Assembly (NCBI GenBank): GCA_023251135.1
Contig: JAHEZJ010000008.1
Coordinates: 79,744-143,743 of the forward strand
Source of the DNA: Flavobacterium sp.
Lineage (GTDB): Bacteria; Bacteroidota; Bacteroidia; Flavobacteriales; Flavobacteriaceae
DNA length: 64,000 bases
Reading direction: 5' to 3'
Below are positions 8,161-15,996 of this stretch, piece after piece; the first letter of the stretch is position 1, and each line of letters opens with the position of its first letter. The position numbers were made by a program, and so were the translations under genes. The notes beneath the pieces were generated by a model that was not told where the DNA came from, made no database searches, and saw nothing but the letters and a program-made list of their open reading frames with translations.

Positions 8161-9294
8161 TTACTTAGTCCAGTTAGCCCAACTTGGTAAGTCAGCACCA
8201 GCACCAGCACCAACTGCACCAGTTGTAGTTCCTGATAATTTAGGACCAACTAAATTAGTTATAGAAGCTCCAAAAGTATAGTTTGTGATGGTAAAGTTAC
8301 CAGCAGCAATGTTTGCAGTTGCACCAGCATCAGTAGACAATTTAGCTAAGTCTGCAGGCATTCCAGTTGCAACAAATAAGTTTGTGTAAGCTTGTTTTCC
8401 ACCACCTTCTTTGTAGTTGATTGCTTTTTCGTCTGCTAAGAAAGCAGCATCACCTTTAACGATAGAGATATTGATGATTTTAGCGTTAGTCATTGGAACA
8501 GCTCCACTTGGATCTTTTGCGTTTGTAGATCCTTCAACACCTGCTTTAGTAACACCTTTAATGTAAACGTTTGTAGCAGTACCTACCCATCCGTCAGCAA
8601 AATCTAATGAATCATCATAAGAGTTAATGATTGTAAGGTTAGTAGCGTTTACAGCTCCACCAAAAAATTCGATTCCATCATCACCACTTTCAAAAGTGTA
8701 GATGTCAGATACTACAGTTCCAGAACCTACTCCGAAGAAAGAAACTCCATTGTATTCTTTTTCAGCAGTATATTTAGAACCTGTGTAAGATATTTTTAAG
8801 AAGTTGATATTTCCAGAAGAATCTGCATTATCATTACCTCCGTAGCTTAAACCACCAACTTCAGTTGTACCGTTATCTCCAGTGTTTACTTTAGCATTAC
8901 CAGCAATAATTAAACCACCCCAGTCACTTTGAGCAGGAGTAGCTTTTCCAGATGTCATAATAACTGGTTTAGCGGCAGTACCGTTGATGTTAATTTTAGC
9001 GTTTCTTTCTACAGCAATATATAAAGATGTAGCTAGTGCAGTAGCAGAACTTTTAATTGTAGTTCCAGCAGGAATAACTAAAGTAGCTCCACCTTTAACA
9101 ACTAAACCTCCAGTTAAAGTGTAAGTTTTAGTTGGGTCTAAAGTTACAGTACCGTCATTAATGTTTCCTTGTAAATCGTCAACTTTCAATACAAAAGTAC
9201 TTGTGTTTTCGTTCTTTTTATTGTTGTCGTCAGAACTACAGCTTGTTAAAGCAAGTCCTAATATTGCAGCCATTGCAAATAATGATTTTTTCAT
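8161..9294 (-). CDS. Surface lipoprotein with beta-helix-like repeats, probable partner of the TonB receptor
   Basis: A 377-aa lipoprotein (signal ending LALTSC, Cys19). The mature part is rich in G, T, N and D, with recurring short strands (GGLVVKGGATLVIPAGTTIKSS, GGLIIAGNAKVNTG, GVSFFGVGSGTVV, GIEFFGGAVNATNL) that suggest a right-handed beta-helix of the pectate-lyase type. Homologues in Bacteroidota are often mislabelled as multidrug transporters, but there are no membrane helices here. It lies downstream of the TonB receptor on the same strand, separated by that gene's terminator, and has its own promoter with four Pho-box-like repeats. Inference: a surface-exposed protein induced under phosphate limitation that works with the receptor. 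The ligand is unknown. Confidence 0.75.
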   Translation of the reverse strand: MKKSLFAMAAILGLALTSCSSDDNNKKNENTSTFVLKVDDLQGNINDGTVTLDPTKTYTLTGGLVVKGGATLVIPAGTTIKSSATALATSLYIAVERNAKININGTAAKPVIMTSGKATPAQSDWGGLIIAGNAKVNTGDNGTTEVGGLSYGGNDNADSSGNINFLKISYTGSKYTAEKEYNGVSFFGVGSGTVVSDIYTFESGDDGIEFFGGAVNATNLTIINSYDDSLDFADGWVGTATNVYIKGVTKAGVEGSTNAKDPSGAVPMTNAKIINISIVKGDAAFLADEKAINYKEGGGKQAYTNLFVATGMPADLAKLSTDAGATANIAAGNFTITNYTFGASITNLVGPKLSGTTTGAVGAGAGADLPSWANWTK

Positions 9295-9326
9295 TGTTGT
9301 TGTGTTTTATTGTTTTATTTATTCAT

Positions 9327-9382
9327 GGCAAAGTAAGTGAACATATGTTTTTGCTGAGTTAAGACCGCATTAACAATGTATT
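9327..9382 (-). promoter_or_regulatory. Pho-box-like operator and promoter of the beta-helix lipoprotein gene
   Basis: On the minus strand four 7-bp repeats occur at an exact 11-bp period: TTAATAC (9382-9376), TTAATGC (9371-9365), TTAACTC (9360-9354) and AAAACAT (9349-9343). The last repeat begins 19 bp before TTTG (9330-9327) in TTACTTTG, a -7-like element. The layout of 7-bp repeats with 4-bp spacers is that of PhoB/PhoP binding sites in other phyla. It has the same geometry as the arrays before the TonB receptor and the porin. Binding by the adjacent PhoB-like regulator is inferred. Confidence 0.7.
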
Positions 9383-9450
9383 AAGTATAACTGTTAAAAA
9401 ATAAAACCGCTTAATGTAAAGTTTACATTGGATTATGATGAATAAAAAAA

Positions 9451-9474
9451 GGTGATTAGCATTAGCTAATCACC
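9451..9474 (-). terminator. Rho-independent terminator of the TonB receptor gene
   Basis: GGTGATTAGC (9451-9460), loop ATTA, GCTAATCACC (9465-9474). On the minus strand it is followed by a T-tract (the A run at 9444-9450). It lies about 30 bp past the receptor's stop codon and separates it from the lipoprotein gene. Confidence 0.88.
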
Positions 9475-9502
9475 TTTTGAGTTTTTATGGTTTTACTTTC
9501 TT

Positions 9503-12277
9503 TTAGAATGTGTAGCTTAAAGTAAGTCTGAAATCTGAACCTGCTTTGTATGAAACAGCTGTAATATCACCAATAGATTCTTTTCCTGGTACTTTTCCTT
9601 GCTCTTGTACACGTTTGAAAGTCGGATTCAGGATGTTGTTGTAGATAAGACCTAATTTTAAGTTTTTGGTTAAACTTGCATTAGCGATAAAGTCTAATTT
9701 GTTTACAGCTTTGTCAACCAGGTTACCTACTCTTGAAGTTCCAATAACAGCTAATTTATCTGAAAAATAAGAATAAGATATTGTTGCGCTGAAATCCTTT
9801 CCTTCTCTGTATTCATTTAAAAATGATAAGTTAGCATTTGCTAAAAAATTAGAAGCTCCTGTTAGTTTACTTTCTGTAAAAGTAAAGTTTGCTCCAAAAT
9901 CATTTTCGTTGTTTACTTTATCATTGCTTAGGTCTTGGTTTGTGTATAAATAAGATCCGTTTGCGTCAAAAGTAAGTTTTGTCTTTAAGTTGTTGTCTTT
10001 TTCAATTTCAAAAATTTCTTTTTTAAATTCTACCTCAACTCCTGCTACAGTTGCTTTATCACCTGTATTTGCATAAGAAATATCATTTGAAGAAGAGTTT
10101 AGGAACATTTCATTGATTGGATTTTGAATAATTTTTCCAAAAGCAGTTACAGAGATTAATTCTGAACTTTTTGGGAAAAATTCCCATCCTAAATCGAAGT
10201 TGTAATTTGTTGAAGCATATAATCTTGGGTTCCCTTCGTATGCTTGTGCAACATCTTCGTAAATAATTGGCACTTTTTCTTTAAACTGAGGAAGTGTATA
10301 CGTTTTACTTGCAGAGAATTTTAAATTTTGCTTATCTGTCAAGGTGTATTTCGAGATTAAACTTGGTAAAATGTTAAACTTTGAATCATTTGAATTATCA
10401 CCATTTGGAACTGTAGTGGTGATATAGAAAACATTTTGAGTTAATTGCTCTAATCTTGCTCCCAGTATTACACTTAATCTATCAGTTAAGGAATATTGAA
10501 CATTTGCAAATGCAGCATTAATATCTAAATTTCCATTGTACAATTGGTTAATTCTGTTGGAGTAAGCGGAACCCCAATTTGCTTGATTTAAATAGTTGTC
10601 TACGTGATGAATATCTTCTTTAGGGAAAGAAACGGTAGTTCTGTTCGGGAAGAATGAATATTGTTCCATTTTGTAATCTACATCCTTGAACTTTCCTGAA
10701 TAACCAACAGTTATTTTTCCTTTGTAGGTATCATCGCTTTTTTTGTTGAAATTATATGATAATGCAATATTTGCAGCGATTTCATTTTCCTTTAAGTCCT
10801 GAAAAAATCGGTGATTGTTGATGTTAGAGTTGGTGAAAAATGTATAATCTTTAGCATTTGGAGCATATACAAAAGAGTTTTGCATACGATCCGGAATTGA
10901 ACTGTTAGACATACTGTACCCTACTCCCCAGTTTAAATTCCACTGATCGTTGAATTTATTTTTTCCTGTTAATTGGTTTACAATTAATTGAGTTCTTTCA
11001 AAAGTTCCACGTTTGATAAAACCTGAAATTTGTTGAAGAGCGTCTCCACCACCGTCAAAATTCTGGTTCGTTCCTTCGTACTCACTGTAATCCTGATCAC
11101 TTGAATTTAAGAATAAAGAAGTAAAGAAGATTGAGTTTTTATTATTGATTTTATAATCAGCAGTACCCATAACAGTTGTAGTAGTGCTATGCTTGTATGA
11201 CGTTCTGATAAAGTCAGAAAAGATATCTCCGTCAGAAGTAATTCCTCCTCGGCTGTATCCTTCTGTGTATTTGTTTTTTGCGCTAAATGAACCAGTAACA
11301 AAAGTACCGATTGAACTTTCGTCATTTATAGTAAATCTTTTACCGGCAGATAACGTATAGAAAGCATTTAATACATTCTTGTTTTCTTGTCTGTCCCAGC
11401 TTGTTGCATAGCTATATGGCTGAAGTGGAGCATTAGGAACGCCAACTTTTTTAAATCCGGTATAAGTAGGTCCGTCTTGCAAGTAAAAATGATCCTGACC
11501 TAATACGTTTGTGTTAGCTCCTGTTCCAATTGAAAAAGTAACGAATGGTTTTCCATTGAATTTTTTTGCGCTAATATCAATATTTGCTCCTCCGAAATCG
11601 GCATAATTTTGAGATTCAAAAGTTTTGCTAATTCCGATATTATCTACAATATTCGTAGAGAAAATTTCCAACAAAATATTTTTGTTTGCCGGATTGTTTG
11701 ATGGTAAAGGAAGTCCGTTTAAAGTCGTAACATTATAACGATCTCCTAATCCTCTTACGAAAACATTTCCGGAGTCATCCTGTTTAGAAACACCACTTAT
11801 TTTAGCAACAGCATTTGCAACGTCGTTAACTCCTTTTCTTGAGATTTCCTCTGCTCCAATAGCAGCTTTAAATGAAACTGCATTTTTTTGATCTAAAAGT
11901 AATGCCGATTCTTTTTGCTTGTTTACTGCAGATGATTTTACAACAACATCTTTAAGTGTAAAATTTCCTGATGAAAGTACCTGATTTACTGTAATAGTTT
12001 CATTTGCTTTAACAGTTACTGGCTTTTCTACAGATTCATATCCAACGAAACTAAAAATAATGATATAATTTCCCGGATTTACATTAAAGGAATATTTTCC
12101 CTCAATGTCAGTGTTCGCGCTCATGTTAGTTCCCTTTAATAAAACATTTGCGAAAGGTAAAGCTTCATTGTTGGTTTCTTTGTCGGTTAATACACCAGAA
12201 ATCGTACCTTTGTTTTGTGCGATCGAAATCGTACAGATGAATAATGTGATAAATAGAAATTTTAAATTGAATTTCAT
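9503..12277 (-). CDS. TonB-dependent outer-membrane receptor with carboxypeptidase-like N-terminal domain
   Basis: A 924-aa receptor. A signal peptide (FITLFICTISIAQ) is followed by a CarboxypepD_reg-like beta-sandwich (residues about 22-110: GTISGVLTDKETNNEALPFANV). The plug comes next (residues about 130-240: GAEEISRKGVNDVANAVAKISGV, VFVRGLGDRYNVTTLNGLPLPS), and then a long 22-strand-type barrel ending with an aromatic residue (LTLSYTF). It should import a ligand too large for porins, powered by TonB/ExbBD. No SusD-type lipoprotein is adjacent; a beta-helix lipoprotein follows instead. It is divergent from the PhoB-like regulator, and its promoter carries three 11-bp-spaced repeats. An uptake role in phosphate starvation is inferred; the ligand is unknown. 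Confidence 0.9.
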   Translation of the reverse strand: MKFNLKFLFITLFICTISIAQNKGTISGVLTDKETNNEALPFANVLLKGTNMSANTDIEGKYSFNVNPGNYIIIFSFVGYESVEKPVTVKANETITVNQVLSSGNFTLKDVVVKSSAVNKQKESALLLDQKNAVSFKAAIGAEEISRKGVNDVANAVAKISGVSKQDDSGNVFVRGLGDRYNVTTLNGLPLPSNNPANKNILLEIFSTNIVDNIGISKTFESQNYADFGGANIDISAKKFNGKPFVTFSIGTGANTNVLGQDHFYLQDGPTYTGFKKVGVPNAPLQPYSYATSWDRQENKNVLNAFYTLSAGKRFTINDESSIGTFVTGSFSAKNKYTEGYSRGGITSDGDIFSDFIRTSYKHSTTTTVMGTADYKINNKNSIFFTSLFLNSSDQDYSEYEGTNQNFDGGGDALQQISGFIKRGTFERTQLIVNQLTGKNKFNDQWNLNWGVGYSMSNSSIPDRMQNSFVYAPNAKDYTFFTNSNINNHRFFQDLKENEIAANIALSYNFNKKSDDTYKGKITVGYSGKFKDVDYKMEQYSFFPNRTTVSFPKEDIHHVDNYLNQANWGSAYSNRINQLYNGNLDINAAFANVQYSLTDRLSVILGARLEQLTQNVFYITTTVPNGDNSNDSKFNILPSLISKYTLTDKQNLKFSASKTYTLPQFKEKVPIIYEDVAQAYEGNPRLYASTNYNFDLGWEFFPKSSELISVTAFGKIIQNPINEMFLNSSSNDISYANTGDKATVAGVEVEFKKEIFEIEKDNNLKTKLTFDANGSYLYTNQDLSNDKVNNENDFGANFTFTESKLTGASNFLANANLSFLNEYREGKDFSATISYSYFSDKLAVIGTSRVGNLVDKAVNKLDFIANASLTKNLKLGLIYNNILNPTFKRVQEQGKVPGKESIGDITAVSYKAGSDFRLTLSYTF

Positions 12278-12303
12278 TTCAGTGTTGTGTTTAAATTTTT
12301 GTG

Positions 12304-12348
12304 CAAAGAAAGAGACGCTGTGTAAAGTTCATGTTAGCCACTTGTTAT
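12304..12348 (-). promoter_or_regulatory. Pho-box-like operator and promoter of the TonB receptor gene
   Basis: Minus-strand repeats ATAACAA (12348-12342), CTAACAT (12337-12331) and TTTACAC (12326-12320) have an exact 11-bp period. The last begins 19 bp before the TTTG (12307-12304) of TTTCTTTG, a -7-like element. The transcript would start near 12297, about 20 nt before the ATG. The spacing is identical to that in the lipoprotein and porin promoters. This region also separates the receptor from the divergent response-regulator gene. Confidence 0.7.
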
Positions 12349-12507
12349 GTTTTCGTGTTGTCTAGATTATCAAATTGTTACCAGATTAAATTACCGTTAA
12401 CCGTAATTTTTAACGGTCGTTTTATTAGTATATTTACCATCTCAAATGAAAATCATCGAATGTATAATAAAGAAAATTTGATGTAAAAATCTCAATTTTT
12501 GCTATTT

Positions 12508-13191
12508 ATGAAAAAAACACAAACCAAGATTTTACTAGTTGACGATGAACCAGATATCTTAGAAATCGTTGGCTATAACCTTGCTCAGGAAGGCTACCAG
12601 ATTGTGACTGCTTCTAACGGAAAAGAAGCAATTGCAAAGGCTCAGAAAGAATTGCCGGAATTGATTATTATGGATGTAATGATGGCTGAAATGGACGGAA
12701 TGGAAGCTTGTGAACACATTAGAAAAATTCCCGAATTAAATAATGTTATCATAACATTCCTAACGGCAAGAAGTGAGGATTATTCACAAGTAGCTGGTTT
12801 TGATGCAGGTGCAGATGATTATATCACTAAACCAATAAAACCGAAATTATTGGTCTCCAAAGTAAAGGCGCTGTTAAGAAGGTTAAAAGAACAAGAAGTT
12901 GTAAGTGACACCTTAAATGTGGGCGGGATCGAGATCAATCGCGAAGAATATAAAATCATCAAAGGAAACGTAGAGATTGCCTTACCAAGAAAAGAATTCG
13001 AATTGTTTTACTTATTGGCCTCAAAACCGGGAAAAGTTTTCAAAAGAGACGAAATTCTGGATAAAGTATGGGGGAACGAGGTTGTAGTAGGAGGTAGAAC
13101 CATTGATGTTCATATTCGAAAACTTCGTGAGAAAATAGGAGAAGACCTTTTTAAAACTATAAAAGGAGTAGGCTATAAATTTGAAGTTTAG
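12508..13191 (+). CDS. phoB: PhoB-like OmpR-family response regulator
   Basis: A 227-aa two-component regulator. The receiver domain (residues 1-120) has the acidic pair DD at 12-13, phosphoacceptor Asp56 in LIIMDVMMAEMDG, Thr86 and Lys108 (YITKPIK). An OmpR-type winged helix follows (residues about 130-227: LPRKEFELFYLLASKPGKVFKRDEIL, RTIDVHIRKLREKIG). The frame begins with TTG at 12499, but MKKTQTKILLVDDEP from the ATG at 12508 is the normal N-terminus. It precedes a membrane sensor kinase and an OprO/P porin and is divergent from a TonB receptor. Repeats with PhoB-site geometry stand before three neighbouring genes. The PhoB name rests on this context and on similarity; another OmpR-family role cannot be excluded. 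Confidence 0.82.
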   Translation: MKKTQTKILLVDDEPDILEIVGYNLAQEGYQIVTASNGKEAIAKAQKELPELIIMDVMMAEMDGMEACEHIRKIPELNNVIITFLTARSEDYSQVAGFDAGADDYITKPIKPKLLVSKVKALLRRLKEQEVVSDTLNVGGIEINREEYKIIKGNVEIALPRKEFELFYLLASKPGKVFKRDEILDKVWGNEVVVGGRTIDVHIRKLREKIGEDLFKTIKGVGYKFEV

Positions 13192-13192
13192 A

Positions 13193-13240
13193 TTTTTAAG
13201 CTGCTGAGGTTCTTAGAGGTTAAGTTGCTAAGAATTTTAG
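13193..13240. repeat. Degenerate 8-bp-period array
   Basis: Six consecutive 8-bp units: TTTTTAAG, CTGCTGAG, GTTCTTAG, AGGTTAAG, TTGCTAAG, AATTTTAG. On the other strand each begins CTnAG or a close variant. The units begin immediately after the response-regulator stop codon. The same family, in the opposite orientation, is found at 38906-38961. It is period-conserved but sequence-variable and non-coding. Confidence 0.6.
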
Positions 13241-13289
13241 TTAAGAATTTAAAATCATTCCAGTTACTTTAAAAGTATTCAATACATTT

Positions 13290-13340
13290 AAACCATATAA
13301 GAATTGAAGTTTGTGCAATCTTCATTTTCTTATATGGTTT
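13290..13340 (+). terminator. Long terminator-like hairpin between regulator and kinase genes
   Basis: AAACCATATAAGAA (13290-13303) pairs perfectly with TTCTTATATGGTTT (13327-13340), and an inner GAAG/CTTC pair extends the stem. Five T residues end the 3' side. It could terminate or attenuate transcription before the kinase gene. A related hairpin with arms beginning AAACCATTAAGAAATTAAG stands at 32199-32261. Confidence 0.6.
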
Positions 13341-13432
13341 TTGAGTTATTCCTTTTTTGCTTTTGCTCAAAAGAATAGCGCTCAAAAACAAAACTTAATT
13401 TTCTTAATCTCTTAATGGTTCAATAATTTCAA

Positions 13433-14512
13433 ATGAAAATTAATTTTAAAAAAACATACAAGTTTGCTGTAAAGTCAGCATTATATATAAGTCTTTTTGC
13501 GACAGGGTTTGTACTGATACTACTGTCTTTATTTTATAAAAACCAATTGAAGCATCAGGTTGCCTTTGGAATAATTTTTATAATATCAATTTACGCTTTT
13601 TCGTTCCTGGTTTTGCAATACCGTGTAGAACGTTTTATTTATCGAAGAGTTAAGAAAATATACGATGAGGTTTCATTATTAGAATCCACCACATTGATCA
13701 ATCAGCCAATCACTACAGATATGGAAACACTTTCACGTGAGGTGAAAAAGTTTGCAACAGATAAAAAGCTGGAAATTGAAATGCTGGAAATCAGGGAACA
13801 ATACCGACGTGAGTTTCTGGGTAACGTATCGCACGAGTTGAAAACGCCTTTGTTTACCGTTCAGGGATATGTTTCGACTTTGCTGGATGGTGCGATGGAA
13901 GATAAAAATATTCGAAAAAAATATTTAAAACGTGCTGAAAAAGGAGTGGAGCGATTGATTTATATCGTTGAGGATCTGGATATGATTACAAAGTTAGAAT
14001 CCGGAGATCTGGATTTAATCATGACTGATTTTGATATTGTAGAGCTGATTCAGAATGTCTTTGATTTGCTGGAAATGAAAGCCGACAAGAAGAAAATCAA
14101 ATTGGCTTTTGAAAGCAAGAACATTAAATCGGTAATTATTCGCGGAGACAAGGACAGAATTCAGCAGGTTTTAGAAAACCTGATCGTAAACTCTATTAAG
14201 TATGGTAAAGAGGGCGGTTTAACTGAAGTAGGAGTGGTTAATCTGACCAAGAAAAAAGTCTTAATCCGTATCAGTGATAACGGAGAAGGGGTTGAAAAAC
14301 AAAATATCCCAAGGCTTTTTGAACGTTTTTACAGAGTGGATAAAAGCGGAACCCGTTCAGAAGGTGGTTCAGGCTTAGGGCTGGCCATTGTAAAACATAT
14401 TATTGAAGCACATAAAGAGAAAGTATATGTAGAAAGTGAGTTCGGAATTGGTTCTGAATTTTCTTTTACGCTTGAAAAAGCAAATAAAACAATAAAAGCT
14501 GAAGTTAAATAA
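13433..14512 (+). CDS. phoR: PhoR-like membrane sensor histidine kinase
   Basis: A 359-aa kinase. Two membrane helices lie at residues about 13-33 and 43-62, with almost no periplasmic loop between them. A linker leads to the HisKA domain with the H-box VSHELKTPL (His134). The HATPase domain has an N-box (QVLENLIVNSIKYG), G1 (ISDNGEGV), F-box (LFERFYRVD) and G2 (GGSGLGLAIV). It should autophosphorylate and pass phosphate to the regulator encoded 240 bp upstream. The lack of a sensory loop fits PhoR, which responds through the Pst/PhoU complex, but no pst or phoU genes occur in this window. The name is therefore inferred from pairing and context. Confidence 0.8.
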   Translation: MKINFKKTYKFAVKSALYISLFATGFVLILLSLFYKNQLKHQVAFGIIFIISIYAFSFLVLQYRVERFIYRRVKKIYDEVSLLESTTLINQPITTDMETLSREVKKFATDKKLEIEMLEIREQYRREFLGNVSHELKTPLFTVQGYVSTLLDGAMEDKNIRKKYLKRAEKGVERLIYIVEDLDMITKLESGDLDLIMTDFDIVELIQNVFDLLEMKADKKKIKLAFESKNIKSVIIRGDKDRIQQVLENLIVNSIKYGKEGGLTEVGVVNLTKKKVLIRISDNGEGVEKQNIPRLFERFYRVDKSGTRSEGGSGLGLAIVKHIIEAHKEKVYVESEFGIGSEFSFTLEKANKTIKAEVK

Positions 14513-14606
14513 TTGTAAGCTTGTTTGGGCGAAGTACTGTGAAGTATAGCGTTTTAACACTAATTCAATTTACATAACTATTTAGCAACAATTCCTTTTT
14601 ATTATG

Positions 14607-14651
14607 GTAACACCTTGTTAATGATATCTTAACATAGGTGGTGGATCTTTG
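14607..14651 (+). promoter_or_regulatory. Pho-box-like operator and promoter of the porin gene
   Basis: GTAACAC (14607-14613), TTAATGA (14618-14624) and TTAACAT (14629-14635) are spaced exactly 11 bp apart. The last begins 19 bp before TTTG (14648-14651) in GATCTTTG, a -7-like element. Transcription would start near 14658, 28 nt before the ATG. There is no -33 TTG at the normal distance; the repeats sit where it would be, as expected for an activator-dependent promoter. Matches the geometry at 9327-9382 and 12304-12348. Confidence 0.72.
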
Positions 14652-14685
14652 CATTCGAAAAATAAGGCATAAGAAAATAGAAAGA

Positions 14686-15996
14686 ATGAAAATAAAGCTA
14701 ATAGCAGTTTTTTTGCTAATTACTTGTGTGTCAACTGCACAGGACTTAAAGAAAGAAGATGTAAAAAAAGAAGTAATTCGTCTTCTTGATTCAATCAACA
14801 AAGCAAAGTTACCGGATACGGAATCGGAATCCGGGAATAGTGATGATGAAAAGGATAAGGACCGTTGGTACGACAAGATTTCTTTAAGAGGTTATGCACA
14901 GATACGATACAACGGTTTGTTTTCTACAAACGATAAAGTATCGTGTGACCAATGTGACAGGTCCTGGGGAACAACTTCTACAGCCCCGGGTGCAAAAGCA
15001 AACAATGGTTTATTTATCAGACGTGCACGTTTAGTGTTTTCTGGTCAGGTTCATCCCAATGTATATTTCTATTTTCAACCTGATTTTGCGAGTTCTCCGG
15101 TTACAGGAGTTCAGAATTTTGTTCAGGTTCGGGATTTGTATTTTGACCTTTCTTTTGATAAGAAGAGAGAGTACAGATTACGTGTCGGGCAGAGTAAAAT
15201 ACCATACGGTTTCGAGAATATGCAGTCAAGCGGACAGCGTTTAACTTTAGATCGAAACGATGCGTTGAACAGTGCCATATTAAACGAGCGTGATTTAGGA
15301 ATGTTCTTTTACTGGGCACCGGCCGAAATCAGAGAGCGTTTTGAAATGTTGGTAAAAGACGGTTATAAAGGATCAGGTGATTATGGTGTTTTCGCTTTTG
15401 GAGTTTACAATGGTCAAATTGCGAATAGATTAGATGGAAACAGAGATTTGAATGTGGTGACAAGAGTAACGTACCCATTTGTAATTGGAAGTCAGATTAT
15501 CGAACCCGGAATTCAGGCTTATGCCGGAAAATGGGCTTTTTCAGGTGAAATTTCACCAGGAGTTAAAGTGAACAATTCACAGCACGTAAAAGATCAAAGG
15601 GTAGGAGCAACATTTGTACTATATCCAAGACCTTTTGGAATCCAGGCCGAGTACAATGTAGGTAAAGGACCAAGATACAATTCAGTAACTAACGCAGTCG
15701 ATGAAACCGATTTAAACGGAGGTTATGTATTGTTTAGCTACAAATTGGACGTTAAAAAACAGCATATTTATCCTTTCGCCAAATTTCAATATTACGACGG
15801 AGGAAAAAAATACGAGAAGGACGCCAGAAGTTATGTCGTTAGAGATTATGAATTTGGTATAGAATGGCAGCCTCTAAAAGCCTTTGAACTTACTGCCGAA
15901 TATGTGATTGCTGACAGAACTTTCCAGGACAGTGCACTTCCAATCAACAGGCAGCAAGGAAATTTATTGCGTTTACAGGCGCAGTTTAACTTCTAG
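14686..15996 (+). CDS. Phosphate-selective porin O/P family protein
   Basis: A 436-aa outer-membrane porin with signal peptide KLIAVFLLITCVSTAQD, a charged linker of about 45 residues, and a barrel that starts with ISLRGYAQIRYN. Family hallmarks are NNGLFIRRARLVFSGQV, FYFQPDFA, DLYFDLSFDKKREYRLRVGQSKIPYGFEN and the terminal LLRLQAQFNF. Members resemble OprO/OprP, which carry phosphate or polyphosphate across the outer membrane. The reading frame extends to a GTG at 14638, but that stretch is the promoter. The gene lies directly downstream of the PhoB/PhoR-like pair. Its stop codon overlaps that of the convergent glycosyltransferase gene through a shared CTAG. Confidence 0.88.
   Translation: MKIKLIAVFLLITCVSTAQDLKKEDVKKEVIRLLDSINKAKLPDTESESGNSDDEKDKDRWYDKISLRGYAQIRYNGLFSTNDKVSCDQCDRSWGTTSTAPGAKANNGLFIRRARLVFSGQVHPNVYFYFQPDFASSPVTGVQNFVQVRDLYFDLSFDKKREYRLRVGQSKIPYGFENMQSSGQRLTLDRNDALNSAILNERDLGMFFYWAPAEIRERFEMLVKDGYKGSGDYGVFAFGVYNGQIANRLDGNRDLNVVTRVTYPFVIGSQIIEPGIQAYAGKWAFSGEISPGVKVNNSQHVKDQRVGATFVLYPRPFGIQAEYNVGKGPRYNSVTNAVDETDLNGGYVLFSYKLDVKKQHIYPFAKFQYYDGGKKYEKDARSYVVRDYEFGIEWQPLKAFELTAEYVIADRTFQDSALPINRQQGNLLRLQAQFNF

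Noticed and set aside
12375-12436. A possible Pho-box-like operator for the response regulator itself
   Set aside because: TTAA occurs at 12386 and 12397 (11 bp apart), but there is no third good repeat and no -7 element at the 19-bp distance (TATATTTA at 12429 is at the wrong spacing). Autoregulation is not supported.
12105-12486. Two short plus-strand frames over the TonB receptor start
   Set aside because: They cover the receptor's signal-peptide region in antisense and its promoter array; no coding signal.
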